Shown one piece after another: positions 35,986-47,090 of a stretch of 64,000 nucleotides of DNA. The position numbers and the translations under genes were made by a program. This DNA comes from Sepiola atlantica. Taxonomy: Eukaryota > Mollusca > Cephalopoda > Sepiida > Sepiolidae. The DNA lies in contig OY744519.1 of assembly GCA_963556195.1 (NCBI GenBank), positions 37,100,801-37,164,800 on the forward strand, in the 5' to 3' direction. Under the pieces are notes generated by a model that made no database searches, had not been told where the DNA came from, and worked only from the letters and a program-made list of their open reading frames with translations. Positions within the stretch are counted from its first letter, which is position 1; the number at the start of each line of letters is the position of its first letter.

Positions 35986-36309
35986 TGTAGCGACAGCACT
36001 TAATCTTGGTGCGTATTCGACTAATATACATGTAAGGAATTGCTCAGAAGTGAACTACTATCTGGAGCGATAGACTGATTCAACTATCTTTCCAGTGACT
36101 TAAGCAACATATTCCATATACGTCCTCCATTTCAGTCCCAGTAGCTTATCAAAGTATAATCACTCCCATCAATCATAAAACATATTCCGAATGCTATCGA
36201 ATTATATCGAACGTAGGCTTACTAATAATTGTAGCAAGGAAAATGTGTTTAAAAATCAAGCAACATTTACAATACAGCTCTAAAAATAGTGGTTACTATA
36301 ATACCGAAA

Positions 36310-37090
36310 GTAAATATAAGAAACAGGACACCAATAATTGCAACAAAATTAAAAATAAAAGAAAAATAAATATAATCTACTATACACCGACCTAAAACCA
36401 GATGCTAAAAAGAAAACTGGGCGAACATTCCTAAATCTGATTGATAAAACACTTCCCCGTAACCAATCCTCTGCATAAGATATTCAATAAAAATAACCTA
36501 AAATTATCCTACAGCATCTGTGAAAAACTAGAAATGATAATTAAGGCACACAATAACAAAATACTAACGAAGATCTGCAGACAGGTGAGAAAAATAACAA
36601 ATTACATAAAAAAGGTGCAAATATGGCAGAAATTACACTAGGTAAAACTAAAATAGAAATAAACAAACCACTAATAGTAATCCCCCGAATAGAAATGAGA
36701 AAGTTAACAATGAAGAGAACAGATGTAACTGCATAAATCGTGCATTTTGTCCACTACAAAATAAATGCTTAACCAAATATATTGTATACAAAGCCACAAT
36801 AGTTGCCAAAGAAAGACCGAATAACAAGAAGTACTACGTGGGTATGACGTCCTTGAATTTAAAAAACATATATTATGACCACAAAAACACATTTAAAAAC
36901 AGAGAACGTCGAATTCACACACATACTAGCAAACCACTATTGGGAGCACAAACAGAATGGACGCTCACCAATAATTGAATGGAAAATAATACGACAGGCC
37001 AGTACATGTAGAAAATTAGACGACCTGTGTAGATTATGCCTGAATGAGAAATTTGAAATCCTAAACATTAAAACCCCCAAAATCTATTAA
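36310..37090 (+). pseudogene. Penelope-like element: linker and GIY-YIG endonuclease (PLE a)
   Basis: Several frames together give the C-terminal half of a Penelope-type polyprotein. NIIYYTPT and KHFPVTNPLHKIFNKNNLKL (36360-36510) form the conserved linker after RT. A Cys-rich NCINRAFCPLQNKCL segment (about 36730-36775) follows. The endonuclease is marked by YKAT (GIY position) and KKYYVGMTS (YIG position, about 36825), then the H-K-x-x-F-K segment and RQASTCRKLDDLCRLCLNEK near 36990-37050. Frameshifts separate these blocks, and RT itself is not recognised upstream. In intact elements RT plus this nicking endonuclease drive retrotransposition. Confidence 0.75.
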
Positions 37091-37478
37091 AATGTAGAAG
37101 GGAGATAGAAAACAGCTACATACACAGACATACATTTATTTAGGCTAACAATAAATAAATAAATTAATAAACAAATAACTAAAAATAAATAACTTAATTA
37201 ACTTAACTATAACCTGACAATTTAAAAAAACTCAAATCTAAAATAGAAATGCAAGGAACAACGTTTTAAAATAAGTTCACCCATTATATTGACAGAACAA
37301 AGTAACAGGATATAGGCAACTCTATAGAAAAAGGATCAATAGAACAGGATATAGGAAGTAACACTGAACGGATCTTTTTTTGTGGGAAGCCTAACGATTG
37401 GCTGAGAGAACAACAAATAATTTGATTGGTTAACTATCTAGCCGTGTATACACAAACAACCGGCAAAAATAATCCCAT

Positions 37479-37540
37479 GCATTTTAGCCTGAAAATTCGC
37501 CCGGGGATGAAACACGGAAGTCTCTCTGTAGCTTAATTGC
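37479..37540 (+). ncRNA. hammerhead ribozyme-like motif at PLE a 3' region
   Basis: CTGAAAA (37489-37495; the usual G8 is A) is followed by a 13-nt stem-II segment and GAAA (37509-37512). A stem III is formed by ACA with TGT, and GTA is the cleavage triplet (cut after 37530). Stem I strands GCATTTTAGC (37479-37488) and GCTTAATTGC (37531-37540) pair at 8 of 10 positions. The G8 change should abolish activity. A second family member is at 61488-61546. Hammerhead motifs are known in Penelope-like element termini. Confidence 0.5.
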
Positions 37541-37668
37541 CATAAATATATTTTCATAGCTTACTACCTAGTTCTACTTACGTGTATAGCACTGTTGAAG
37601 TAAATACTGAAAATTGATACATAGAAAAATATATATTCTTATTAACTTTTATGTGGATACATGAATAG

Positions 37669-37671
<3 letters not shown>

Positions 37672-37720
<49 letters not shown>
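37672..37720. repeat. (TA)n tract
   Basis: A TA run about 100 bp beyond the shared PLE terminus ending CATAGCTTACTA. Confidence 0.92.
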
Positions 37721-37722
<2 letters not shown>

Positions 37723-37804
37723 CAATATATATTGTGTTAAATCTTGGTCTACATGTGCACATAACTTCGAGCGTTTTTAGAATATACATTTCTATTCTTG
37801 GAGC

Positions 37805-38320
37805 TACATTTTACTTCAGTTTAAAGTTTCAAAAATCAAGGAGCACCTTTCTGGGCTAACACATGATATCTAAATAAGATACATATTTATCCGAATATTT
37901 CATTAAAGTTCTCCTTTACCTGTCAAAAGTTGAGTTAGTAAAGAAATTAAAAACTTTAATTTTCCTTTTTCCAATTGACCCGTTAAATATGTGATATATT
38001 TCTTGTTATCACTTGGTATGAGCGGATTCCATGACCATAATTCATATAGTTTGGTGGAGTATCGATCTACGTGCTGTTTTTAAAGTAACATTACTTGGAG
38101 AAGGTGCATCATTCCTCCTATGGACCCGTATATATGCGTGCCGAGTGGCTCTTTTTTGGGCTTCGCATACTATGTTATTTCGATTATTCGTTCAGGGTGT
38201 ACTTGTAGGGTTAATTATACTCATGTCAGATTGTCCTGGCAAACCCTTGAAAAGAGATAATGAATACACTCGAGGCGTGTGTCTAGTATGTAATACAAAG
38301 TCTCTACTAGTTAATTAAAA
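37805..38320 (+). repeat. interspersed repeat B, copy 1
   Basis: About 515 bp aligned collinearly with 55625-56120: shared blocks TTTTACNTCAGT, ATCAAGG, TTCTCNTTTACNTGTCAAA, TATNTTTCTTG, ATACTATGTTAT, CAGGNTNTACTTG and AGNTTGTCCTGNCAAAC. Both copies run into a (TA)n(TG)n tail. The ORF at 38031-38318 lies inside it but is not open in copy 2, so I regard it as chance. It is likely non-autonomous. Confidence 0.65.
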
Positions 38321-38322
38321 CT

Positions 38323-38361
38323 CTCTCTATCTCTCGCTCTCTCTCTCTTACTCTCTCTCCT

Positions 38362-38413
<52 letters not shown>

Positions 38414-38425
38414 TGTGTGTGTGTG
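38323..38425. repeat. (CT)n-(TA)n-(TG)n compound microsatellite
   Basis: A CT-rich run followed by TA and then TG repeats at the end of repeat B copy 1. Confidence 0.9.
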
Positions 38426-39292
38426 TTTATGGTATGTGTTTTTATTTTTTGCGCTATTCGTTTATGTCTGCGCAAAAACGAAAGCCCACGAGTTCATTTA
38501 TTATCTGTACAATCTGCCTCTTATTGGAAAGGAAAATATATTTTCAACAATGTTTTACTCTTATTAAGTTAAAGCAGTTGCATATTTAATTTATATAGCC
38601 AGCGTTTTGTTTGACCGTATCATGGTAAAACGGTCAAGTTAATACTTTTAATTTCTCTTAGTATCTGTCTTAGACTGTCAAAATTCTGCCGGCTCTGGAG
38701 CTATTTCCGGTTGTGATATTGAGAAACTGTTATCTAAATACATACGATTGAATCTAGAATGACAATATAAACTATGACATCTGTTTCATCTACGAAGTTC
38801 ATGAAGATTTTCAACACTGATGTACTAAGTATCAGCTATAAATATCTTAAAAGAAAAGATTGAATACCCACTCAAGAATATTGTAATTAAATATATTGCG
38901 TATCGAGATGTATCGTTCAAGTATCCTTTATTTATGTACCGTAAAGCAAATAATCCACAGGCAACGCTAAGATTCAAGATCACACCAGTACAAGTATATT
39001 TTCTTACAGTGCATGCGTATATTAAAACAGGATAGTCTACAAGTAATACGATTATCGCTTAGCGGGTATTTTCTACATTTATCGCATTTTTCTTAAATAA
39101 CATTTTATATTCAAAAAGCTCATGCTTTCACTTTAGTAATTCTCTTACACACTGAGAAATCTGTATTTCTCTGATAGTAAGTATTCAATTCATTGAAAAT
39201 TCATTTTTTAAGACAAATAACATACCTCGTTTTAAACACTGAACATAAAATATATTTTGTATTTTTACAACTTTTATCATCATCATAAAAGT
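38426..39292. other. no gene seen
   Basis: Unassigned AT-rich DNA. Confidence 0.6.
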
Positions 39293-39308
39293 GTATATAT
39301 ATATATAC

Positions 39309-39363
<55 letters not shown>
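39293..39363. repeat. (TA)n tract
   Basis: TA runs with CATA and AAATA interruptions, then a clean run to 39363. The next 250 bp (39364-39617) are unassigned. Confidence 0.9.
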
Positions 39364-39367
<4 letters not shown>

Positions 39368-39616
39368 GTTCGTGTATTACTCGTCAGACAGTCTGTCTTC
39401 ATTGACTCCCCTTCGCATTAATAGAACTTAACATCTATTTACTTGGCGTAATGTATTTTGACCATTTGGTTATGAAGCTTGTTTGTGGAGTCTATGGTGG
39501 TTCATTAATCGGGTCCGAACTATATGACCGTCGGAGAGAATAATCCCCTACGCGGATGAGAGCGAACGTGTGAAACGCTAGCGTATATAAGTAAAATTAA
39601 TTTAATAAAATTTAGA

Positions 39617-39617
<1 letters not shown>

Positions 39618-39666
<49 letters not shown>
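39618..39666. repeat. (TA)n tract at left edge of PLE b
   Basis: About 24 TA units, followed within 40 bp by the inverted terminal segment of PLE b. Confidence 0.92.
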
Positions 39667-39668
<2 letters not shown>

Positions 39669-39704
39669 GAAAAACGCACAATGTTTCAGACAATATGTAA
39701 AAAT

Positions 39705-39774
39705 AAAAATGGAATAAAGAATAAGCAATTCAACAACTAACAGAAATAAACTCAAAAACTCATGTTGTAAAGTT
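39705..39774. repeat. inverted terminal segment of PLE b (partner 40989-41057)
   Basis: AAAAATGGAATAAAGAATAA to CATGTTGTAAAGTT pairs almost perfectly with 40989-41057 in inverse orientation. Penelope elements often carry such terminal repeats (pLTRs) in direct or inverted form. Confidence 0.85.
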
Positions 39775-39779
39775 AAAAA

Positions 39780-40490
39780 TAGCATGATAATCGGTTTTTA
39801 TCTCAGGGCTCTGCGTATTTGCAGCCCTGAACATCTCTCTCAGGAATATAATAAAATAGAATCCTCTCTCACTACTTAAAAATATCCCAAACACGTCATT
39901 CTTTCCGCTAAAAAAAAGCGTTTCAAATACATCTAAGATAAAAAATACTAATACATCTCCTAATACAACACAATCCATATTAAGGAATGTTTTCTTTCCC
40001 ACTAACTCTCGTAACACACATCTCTGTTCTTCGCTTTCACAACATAGTTTTAGAATTATCCAAGCTACTTCACTCACCATCAAAAACATTTTACAAATGC
40101 ATAAAAACAAAAATAAAATCCTTTCATCACCCACTACAGCTGGAATTTATACTATTCCCTGCGCCGACTGTGGAAAAATATATTTCGGCGAGACACAACG
40201 TCCGTTAAAGAAACGAATATATGAACATAATCGTGCCATAAAAAAAGGCGATACCTTAAATGCACTATGCACTCATATGATCTCTTCCGGCCACTACTTC
40301 AATATCCATAACATATTCATGACACCAAACTTCGACGTCTCACAGAATCCTGTCTGATCCTATGTCATAAGAAAAACTATTGCCCAAAGACAAGGATTCT
40401 ATAATATTGCTTTTCCTTCGGCTAGATCGATTTTATACGAGATGAATCTAAATGGATACGACTCTGGCTAACTTTTAAACCTTGTCTCTC
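39780..40490 (+). pseudogene. PLE b RT thumb and GIY-YIG endonuclease
   Basis: The first block, IIGFYLRALRICSPEHL at about 39788-39838, is the conserved segment after the Penelope RT palm. Frameshifts follow. The open frame 40097-40357 holds a clear GIY-YIG nuclease: AGIYTIPC (GIY), CGKIYFGET (YIG), the R-P-L-K-K-R-I-Y-E-H-N-R helix with the conserved Arg, and a Cys-x2-Cys (PCADC) between GIY and YIG, typical of Penelope. The frame then shifts, and an RKTIAQRQGFYNIAFPSA segment near 40368-40425 is the C-terminal tail. The nuclease core is the best preserved protein domain outside gypsy-1. Confidence 0.85.
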
Positions 40491-41065
40491 TTCTTCCCCC
40501 TTCTCCTCCTCCCCTGCCTCCTCCTCTTCCCTTGTTTCGTCCCTCGACGTTAACTGCCCCGATTATTACTAATCCTGTAGACTTTTGACGCTCTCAGCCC
40601 GAATTCAATCAGCAGGCGATATCTAAGCACTGATTTTTTTCTCTCTCTTTTTTCTTCTTTAGTAGTTTTCGACAACAACATGTCGATTTACCCTTTCTCA
40701 CGTTTGCTCTCGGTTTCTCTTCTTCTTCGTTTCGTCTTCTTCAACTGACGTTCTAAAGATACTGGTTGATTGGTATCTCTTTCTTCTTCTTCCTCTTCTT
40801 TATCTTCTTTTTCTTTCTCTTTTCATAACATTCCTCGCATTCCTTTTTCTCCCCGTTTTGTTGTTCTCTGAACGTGACATTTTCTTCCAATCGCATTCTC
40901 TGTATAAATTTGAAAACTTTTCCGTTTTGAAATAAAGTTTATTAACTGATCGAAAATGGTCGTATCTACGGCCGAAATATCTCGGTGGAACTTTACAACA
41001 TGAGTTTTTGAGTTTATTTTTGTTAGTTGTTGAATTGCTTATTCTTTATTCCATTTTTCTGTTTA

Positions 41066-41122
41066 CATATATATATATGTATTTATTTTTTAATGAATGT
41101 ATATATATATATATATATATAC
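41066..41122. repeat. TA-rich microsatellite at right edge of PLE b
   Basis: Short TA runs at 41066-41078 and 41098-41122. Confidence 0.85.
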
Positions 41123-41403
41123 ATATGCACGTGTGTGTTTATATATTTTGTATTTTATTTCTTTTTAGTAGAATAATATGGACTAAACACAATATTCAGC
41201 TTCTTTAGTAAGTACCCCTTCTCTGAGGGCTTACTATATATGTAAAAAGGATAATAGAAATATTTGCTACTTCGTAGTATAATTGTCTCCAGGGAAGTGG
41301 GAGTAGCATTGATTACAGATCAATAGAACTATACTCTGAGTTTCGAAACCGGCATTATGTTTTACAGTTACATATTGCCATATGGTAAATTTGTGTTAAG
41401 ATA

Positions 41404-41472
<69 letters not shown>

Positions 41473-41563
41473 AGTAAACACACTTGTTTTAAATAAGTAT
41501 ATATATATATATATGTGTGTATATACATACGTGTGTTTGATTTGCGTTTATTAAATATTGATA

Positions 41564-41597
<34 letters not shown>

Positions 41598-41599
41598 CT

Positions 41600-41661
<62 letters not shown>

Positions 41662-42084
41662 CCTAGTATTGATTTTCATTCTTCTGATGTGTATCATCAT
41701 ATCAGCGTTGACGTTTTCAACTAAATTACCAAACTTTTAATCATTCCAAATTTGTCGAAATCACGACTCACATTTTTGTCTTGCGTACAAATTCTATCTA
41801 ACTTGTGGATATTTGCAGATACCCCTAAATGTATGCTGCCCCTTTTAGTTGGTTCTCTGATTAATGCTTTCCTTTCACATCCTGTCAAAAACTGACAGCT
41901 TTTTCTCGTCATGTTTCCGGTTGTGCAATACTATTTTCATTTTCAGATGATGGATTCAATACTGTTATCGCGGACCGGTATGATGAGGTCCTAGTTCTTC
42001 ATGATGCTTGTTATTTGGTAAACCACTTTCATTTTTCTTGTTAAAAACACACACACACACACAACGGTTTTTCCAAGTTGAATG
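41123..42084. other. no gene; two long (TA)n blocks
   Basis: (TA)n occupies 41407-41467 and 41564-41660, with a short TA/TG block at 41500-41530. A (CA)n of eight units lies near 42048-42063. The remainder is unassigned. Confidence 0.75.
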
Positions 42085-42540
42085 ATCCGCTATTTGTTAT
42101 AAAAGCCGCGCCCGGAATATTTCACTGACACATCTTTACGGCATTATTATGCAAAAAGAAAAAAATGATCAACAAGAAACCGAACATGTGAAAGTAGTGT
42201 TAGAAATAAAAGAATACGGTTTTAAATCAAACATTAATAAATGCAAATTGGCTTTGAACAACAACTGAACAATTGAGACAAATAATGAATGAAAGGGATA
42301 TATACTAGCTCTACAGGAATACAAAATACACCTCCCCCTAACAAATGAGTCAATGGTAGCTGCTTTTGGAGGACTAACAATTTGTTATATAATATTGTTT
42401 CCTAAAATGCACGCAGTAAGTGAGGAACAAAAGGAATTTCTTAAAAGCGATACGAAAAGGTTATTGTAAGAGGCAGAGGGGCTGTATATCTGGAAGGCAT
42501 TGTTGCAATTCGGATAACAGAGAACACAACGTGTAATTTC
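42085..42540 (+). pseudogene. Ty3/gypsy RT fragment (gypsy-4)
   Basis: The RT palm is visible as a VIKAAPGIFH block (about 42096-42125, the gypsy F-G-I-K-x-A-P-x-I-F motif). TEHVKVVLEIKEYGFKSNIN (about 42178-42240) follows, and then the connection motif reading FGGLTICYIILFPKMHAVSEE (F-L-G-L-x-N-Y-Y-x-K-F-I-P position) near 42370-42440 and LKSDTKRLL. The active-site box between the first two blocks is lost. No LTRs were found. It is more diverged than gypsy-1. Confidence 0.65.
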
Positions 42541-43419
42541 CAGTTAGCAATTACCGAATGACCTGTGTGAAAACTCTTAGTAAATGCCTGCTAATACTGA
42601 TACTAATAATAAATATATTGCTACTACTAGAACTACTACTACTACTACTAGTAATAATAATAATACCAATTATCTAGATCAATTGAATAAAGAAACCTCG
42701 TGATGTAAAGTGTAATAACATTATTAATATTAATCATGATGTTAATATACTTTTCTTAAATATGTCCGCCGTTTCTTCGGCAATTTGGCGAGTGACCTTT
42801 ACCAATCAAAATATTCGAGCAGATTTTTTTTTCATCCAGATATTCTTGGCATAATCAAATTTCTATTCAAACTCATTTTTTCCTATTCCGTCGGGACGAT
42901 TATTTTGCTAACTCTGCGAAATATCACAACTTTAAAAAACTTTTTGCTTCCTTTTATGTAAAATCTTTTGAATCGGCTTATTCACGTTTCAACTTAAAAA
43001 TAACTAGCATTGAAAGGAATATAATTTCAGCATTAGTAAACAATGCCTTAAGAGAACGACCTGGAATATATTTGGTTGACAAGAAAAAAATAGTTGTAAG
43101 GACAAAACGAAACAAGAGATTCTAAAACCAGGAAATAAGCCGGTCAAACGCCCAGAATCAATACAGTGAATATGAAGGCCACATATGAATATATATTATA
43201 TGAATATAAAGAAAAAAATGAGAAATAAACGTAAATCAACAAGTAAATAAATGCACTGCCACCTCAAATCAATCGATTGGTAAACGTTTCAAATAATTTC
43301 AGATCAGCTGTTAAGAAAGAAAAAAGAAAAAATCATTTGTTGCCATTCAATTCTCTTAAAACCCAACGCAGAAAAGTGTGGCTTTATCGTAATTATATTG
43401 GATATTGATCTACTCCTCT
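42541..43419. other. no gene seen
   Basis: AT-rich. It contains a short ACT/AAT triplet patch at 42610-42665. Confidence 0.6.
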
Positions 43420-43745
43420 CCAGGAGTTAGGCACAAGGCCAATTTTTATCTTACTCCCACAAGTAAGATGTGACCCAAGGGCGGGTCGGGAAAGTGGGGT
43501 TTAAAAATTGCCTGGGCAGCCCCGTCGGCATTCCCCGGTAGAAGCGCCTCAGGCAGTAAGCAATAAACTTACTCCTCCCCAAAGAGGGGAGGTGAAGCCT
43601 TGGAGGGTGGACCTCCCTGAACTGCACATGACAGACCCATTTATCGGCGTAAATACAGGACCCGAAGGCCAAGACAACACCAGTATGGGGTGCAGTATCC
43701 ATCGGAACAGATACTGCACTTTGATCTTAGCCAAAATTGGATAGG
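43420..43745 (-). repeat. U2 snRNA-headed SINE-like repeat, copy 2
   Basis: On the minus strand 43736-43705 matches the U2 snRNA 5' region over 32 nt with a single change: the branch-site recognition stretch reads GCAGTA instead of GTAGTA. The match ends after CTGTTC. The downstream body (CGATGGATACTGCACCCC, then about 290 bp of GC-rich sequence to roughly 43420) is not U2. The part nearest the head recurs in copy 1 at 27981-28100. The tail contains a small hairpin formed by CTTACTTGTGGGAGTAAG. The body is much richer in GC than its surroundings. Confidence 0.75.
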
Positions 43746-43917
43746 AAATAGTTGAAACCACGGAATCGGTGGTACCGTGCTCAATTCATCACAGGATTAT
43801 TGCAGTAATGTCTGCTCTGCTATTGTTGTTTTGATGCGACTCCAACTTCTTCATAAAGTTCTCAGAGATACTACCTCTGTATTGTATGGCCTGCATATAC
43901 TCGTTGATCGAACCTAT

Positions 43918-44030
43918 TTCTAAACCACAGCATACTTACGTTGACACAGCGGTTCCCTTTAGATCACGAAATTTAAGCGACGTTAGGCGTTGTCAGTACT
44001 AAAATGGGTGACTGTATGTTCTCTCAGCTA
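43918..44030 (+). repeat. 5S rRNA-like sequence, copy A
   Basis: Diverged but collinear with animal 5S rRNA: CATACTTACGTTGACACAGC, then GATCACGAAATTTAAGCGAC (the box A region) and AGTACTAAAATGGGTGACTG (internal control region C). About two thirds of positions match by eye. The 3' end is not 5S-like. A 5S pseudogene or a 5S-headed SINE remnant. Confidence 0.65.
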
Positions 44031-44611
44031 ATCTCGGCATTGTTTTCAGTCGTCCTGGACTTTTGTTTGCCACCGGAATCTAGTAGTGCTGATTCAGGGG
44101 AAGTGTGGTTAGGAATTGCACAACACTTGCTTCACAATTATACGTGCTAGCACCCTCAAAGGGGATATCCATTGTCTTTTATGACCGAATGGAGACCATG
44201 AATTCTTTAACCAGCATAATTACCGGTTCTAATGTCATGATGAAAGAAGCATAGCTAAGCTGTTACATGTCAAGTCAGAGAAAGTCTGGTGCAGCAGATA
44301 CAAAAAAATGACACGGAAGCTGCATCACCATCTCATTTATTTTCGGTCTAGTGCGAGACACGTCTTTGCTTATCACAGGCAGAGTCAGAGACTACGAAAA
44401 GACTGTGAGTTCTGATGTCGACCATTTCTGTATTTTTACTAGAGCCTTGTTAGGCGGGGTGCTGCCCTAATATAGTTGCCACCACCCCTATATCGGTGAT
44501 GAATAGTAAGACTTTATGGAAGACCCTGTTTAACTGGGAGATATATGAACCTGAAAAAACCCTCAAGATATTAATAACATAGCTACATATGTTCAATAAA
44601 TCGTGTAACAT
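44031..44611. other. no gene seen between the 5S-like copies
   Basis: Unassigned sequence of more balanced composition than the window average. It could be the tail of a 5S-headed SINE or an old 5S spacer. Confidence 0.5.
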
Positions 44612-44730
44612 GTTTACGGAAGAAACACGTTGACACACCGGTTGCCGACAGATGACCGAAGTTAAGTAACGTGTAACTTGGTTACAACGTAGATGACCGA
44701 CCCTTTGCGAATACTATGTGTTTCAAGCAA
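44612..44730 (+). repeat. 5S rRNA-like sequence, copy B
   Basis: Close to full length (about 119 bp). GTTTACGG opens it, then CACGTTGACACACCGGTT, GACCGAAGTTAAGTAACG, a degraded middle with GATGACCG, and GAATACTATGTG at the end. It is better conserved than copy A and lies 689 bp from it in the same orientation. Changes in the internal promoter make a working 5S gene unlikely. Confidence 0.7.
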
Positions 44731-45689
44731 AAACGTAACCTTACTTTATTAATTGGTGCGCGCTTCCTAGGTAATATAACCGGTAACAGACTTGCGTCTT
44801 TTAACGAGAATTCGGTATTACTACACTTAATATTGCTACTACGATTACCACTTCTATTACTGCTTCTTCTACTATTTCTATTATTACCACTGCTGCTTAT
44901 ATTAATGCTAAACTATGTATCACGTTCCGTATAAACTAAAAATTGATTTGTTGTAAACGCACACATTAGACTATTTATGCTCATGAAGTTAAAAAAATAT
45001 TTGTCAGCAGTTAGTAAATCAATTAATGCACTATCAGAATAGCCTACTAGTAAAACTTTTCAGATAGCTAACTATTTAAATGATACATTACTATTATTGG
45101 TCGAACGGAACATGTGACGTTAGAGACAGGGTAATATTGCCCAGTTGTATTACCTTGTCCGGAAAATACTTTATATATGGAGGATATTTGAAAATCCATA
45201 TTTTTCGCATACGTAACGTGCGTGCATGTCCATTATAAGTTGTGGCATATACGTTTGCTGTGAGTGTTTTTGCGATAGTGTGTTTACTTTGTTGAATAAG
45301 TAGGCGAAGATTTGATCTTGGTAAGTAATGATAGTAATGGTATATTAATTATGTCACATCTTAGGATGGACAACCGTATAATATGATAATTGTTTTGAAC
45401 ATCTCTGAGGTAATTTTCGATTAGGTGAGCAGTGATAACGTTAGGGTTAGCGTTAGAGTTAGATCGAGAATAAAGACGTTTTTTTCCAAAAGAAAAACAC
45501 TAATGAAATATATAAAAACCTTGGGCACAAGATTATAGATTTGTCATGTAATAACAAGTGATCGATCATCAAGGCTTAAAAGCAACTCGATGGTTAATGA
45601 ATTTTAAGGTTAACGGTGAGACAACACCATGAAGAATTGGAACGATGGTTTAAACCACGCAGGATTTGATTATTTAAGAATAAAGCCTA
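44731..45689. other. no gene seen
   Basis: Unassigned. 44820-44905 is a degenerate ACT/ATT triplet patch. GTTAGGGTTAGCGTTAGAGT at about 45440 resembles short telomere-like repeats, but only two imperfect units. Confidence 0.55.
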
Positions 45690-47090
45690 ACAATAATTTT
45701 GTTATATTGAACTTGAAAACGATCATGTTGTAATCAACAGGGAAGTATCTTCGTGGGATTTAGTACCGCAGACGGACAGTTCTTGTAGAAGAATTGCTCA
45801 TGGAAGTTCCGTTTAGTTTTCGGTACACAGATGGAGGAAAGAAGAATTATTTACAGTGGTTTAAGCAACACACGTTTTTGGTGTGTATGTTTCATAGGGG
45901 AACAATTAATTGGGGCTAAATCAAGCAACTACATGGAACTAACGATTTAGAAAGACATTGTAAGGGAGAGAAGAGGACACCTCACCAGATCTCTAAGTCG
46001 TTTGTTATGCTCTGCTGGCATGGGAATTGGGATCTGTGCGACACCTCCCCAGAGGTAGCAACTGTGTTCTATATTAGAACTATCTGGCTCTTATACAAGT
46101 AGAACATTGCGTCAGCAATCATATACTTTCTAGAGCTGTAAAATGATCCAACCATTTTCCAGCGAGCGTAACAGTAGCTTTAATTAAAGTATTTCATTTG
46201 AGTGAAGGTCTGTTCTAGAAGTTTATCAAATCAGTGGTATTTACAAGGGTGTACTTATTCATTTTAGTTGAAGTAAGGTGAGGATCCGATCGTTGGTGGT
46301 GAAAAGAGAGAACTTGATTTTATACGTAGTAAAAAATAATCATAGACTCTTTTTCAATTACATGACGTGTTCTAGGTCAGAAAAGAGAGCTCATAAATAG
46401 TTTTATCATTAATGTTCTTCGATTTTCTTCCATAGATGTATGTGTAATATTAATAAATGTCAATGAATAATCTTCGAAACTGATTTGGGATACCATTGAT
46501 GAATATCAGGAAAAGTGGTGGGCCCATAATTCATTCTTAATGAGCGCCAGCGTTCATACTATATACTTGAGATATCTGACCATAAACCACTTCCTTTATA
46601 AACCGACCTGAGAGAAAAGGATTTAATGGTTAGGAAGATATTCCCAGATATAGCTAACTTGTGCAGTAAACATTTAAGCAAAACTTTGTAAAGGACTGTG
46701 ATATGTAAAAAGCAAAAAACGAACCCTAGTCAATTTATTCACTGAACGTGTGATATAGTCAGTACATCAGCTGTAGATCTTGGAAAACGAAATCAATATT
46801 GCTTTCTACTAGGTAGATTGTTTATATTTCTAAAGGGGTTGAAAACTTATGATTTATCACATATTCTAACAACTTACTCATGGCGAACAGGACAGTGATT
46901 GGTCTGTGCTGAGTTTCAGAAGCTAATGCCTAGTATACTTAACTACTGGGTAGACTGATGAGGTTTTCCTACGATATGAGACACATTTCGCCTTTACGCT
47001 ACGAATAAAAAGCTTTGAGAGAAGAGAAGCTAGGTCGAGTTTCAGTTGCTTAAGCACTATAATTTGAATATTGTCAGGACCAGTTACTTG
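45690..47090 (-). pseudogene. LINE reverse transcriptase ORF remnant (LINE f)
   Basis: Reading down the minus strand, a Jockey/CR1-like RT can be followed in pieces. SVYPVVK is followed by PITVLFAMSKLLEYVINHKF (about 46910-46850) and STADVL. The PLFLIFINGIPNQF box lies near 46480. An IY-YYTYIYGRKSKNI segment then stands where Y-A-D-D-T-T-V-Y-G is expected. The thumb and tail blocks LYKSQI (about 46100) and NFHEQFFYKNCPSAVLNPTK near 45800-45740 follow. Almost every block needs a frame change, so it is old. The 3' part is the source of similarity to LINE b and LINE e. Confidence 0.75.

Larger units (their letters stand above)
39690..41065 (+). mobile_element. Penelope-like element with inverted termini (PLE b)
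   Basis: A coding segment of RT thumb plus GIY-YIG endonuclease is bracketed by an inverted repeat of about 70 bp (39705-39774 and 40989-41057). The non-coding part 40490-40930 is pyrimidine-rich (TTCTTCTTC runs). AATAAAGTTT near 40930 could be a polyadenylation signal. The right end runs into (TA)n. The RT palm is missing, so the copy is truncated inside. Confidence 0.75.

Noticed and set aside
38031..38318. 95-codon ORF
   Set aside because: Lies inside repeat B and is not open in the second copy.
39760..40134. 124-codon minus-strand ORF
   Set aside because: Antisense shadow of the Penelope RT-thumb and linker coding region.
40934..40985. CTGATCGA...GGCCGAAATATC near the end of PLE b as a hammerhead
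   Set aside because: A good hairpin (GGTCGTA/TACGGCC) precedes GAAA, but the conserved box reads CTGATCGA instead of CTGANGA and no stem I can be formed.
45440..45465. GTTAGGGTTAGCGTTAGAGTTAG as a telomeric repeat
   Set aside because: Only about two imperfect units; too short to mean an interstitial telomere.
46955..46985. CTGATGAGG at 46955 as a hammerhead
   Set aside because: No GAAA box at a suitable distance, and the sequence lies inside the LINE f coding remnant.
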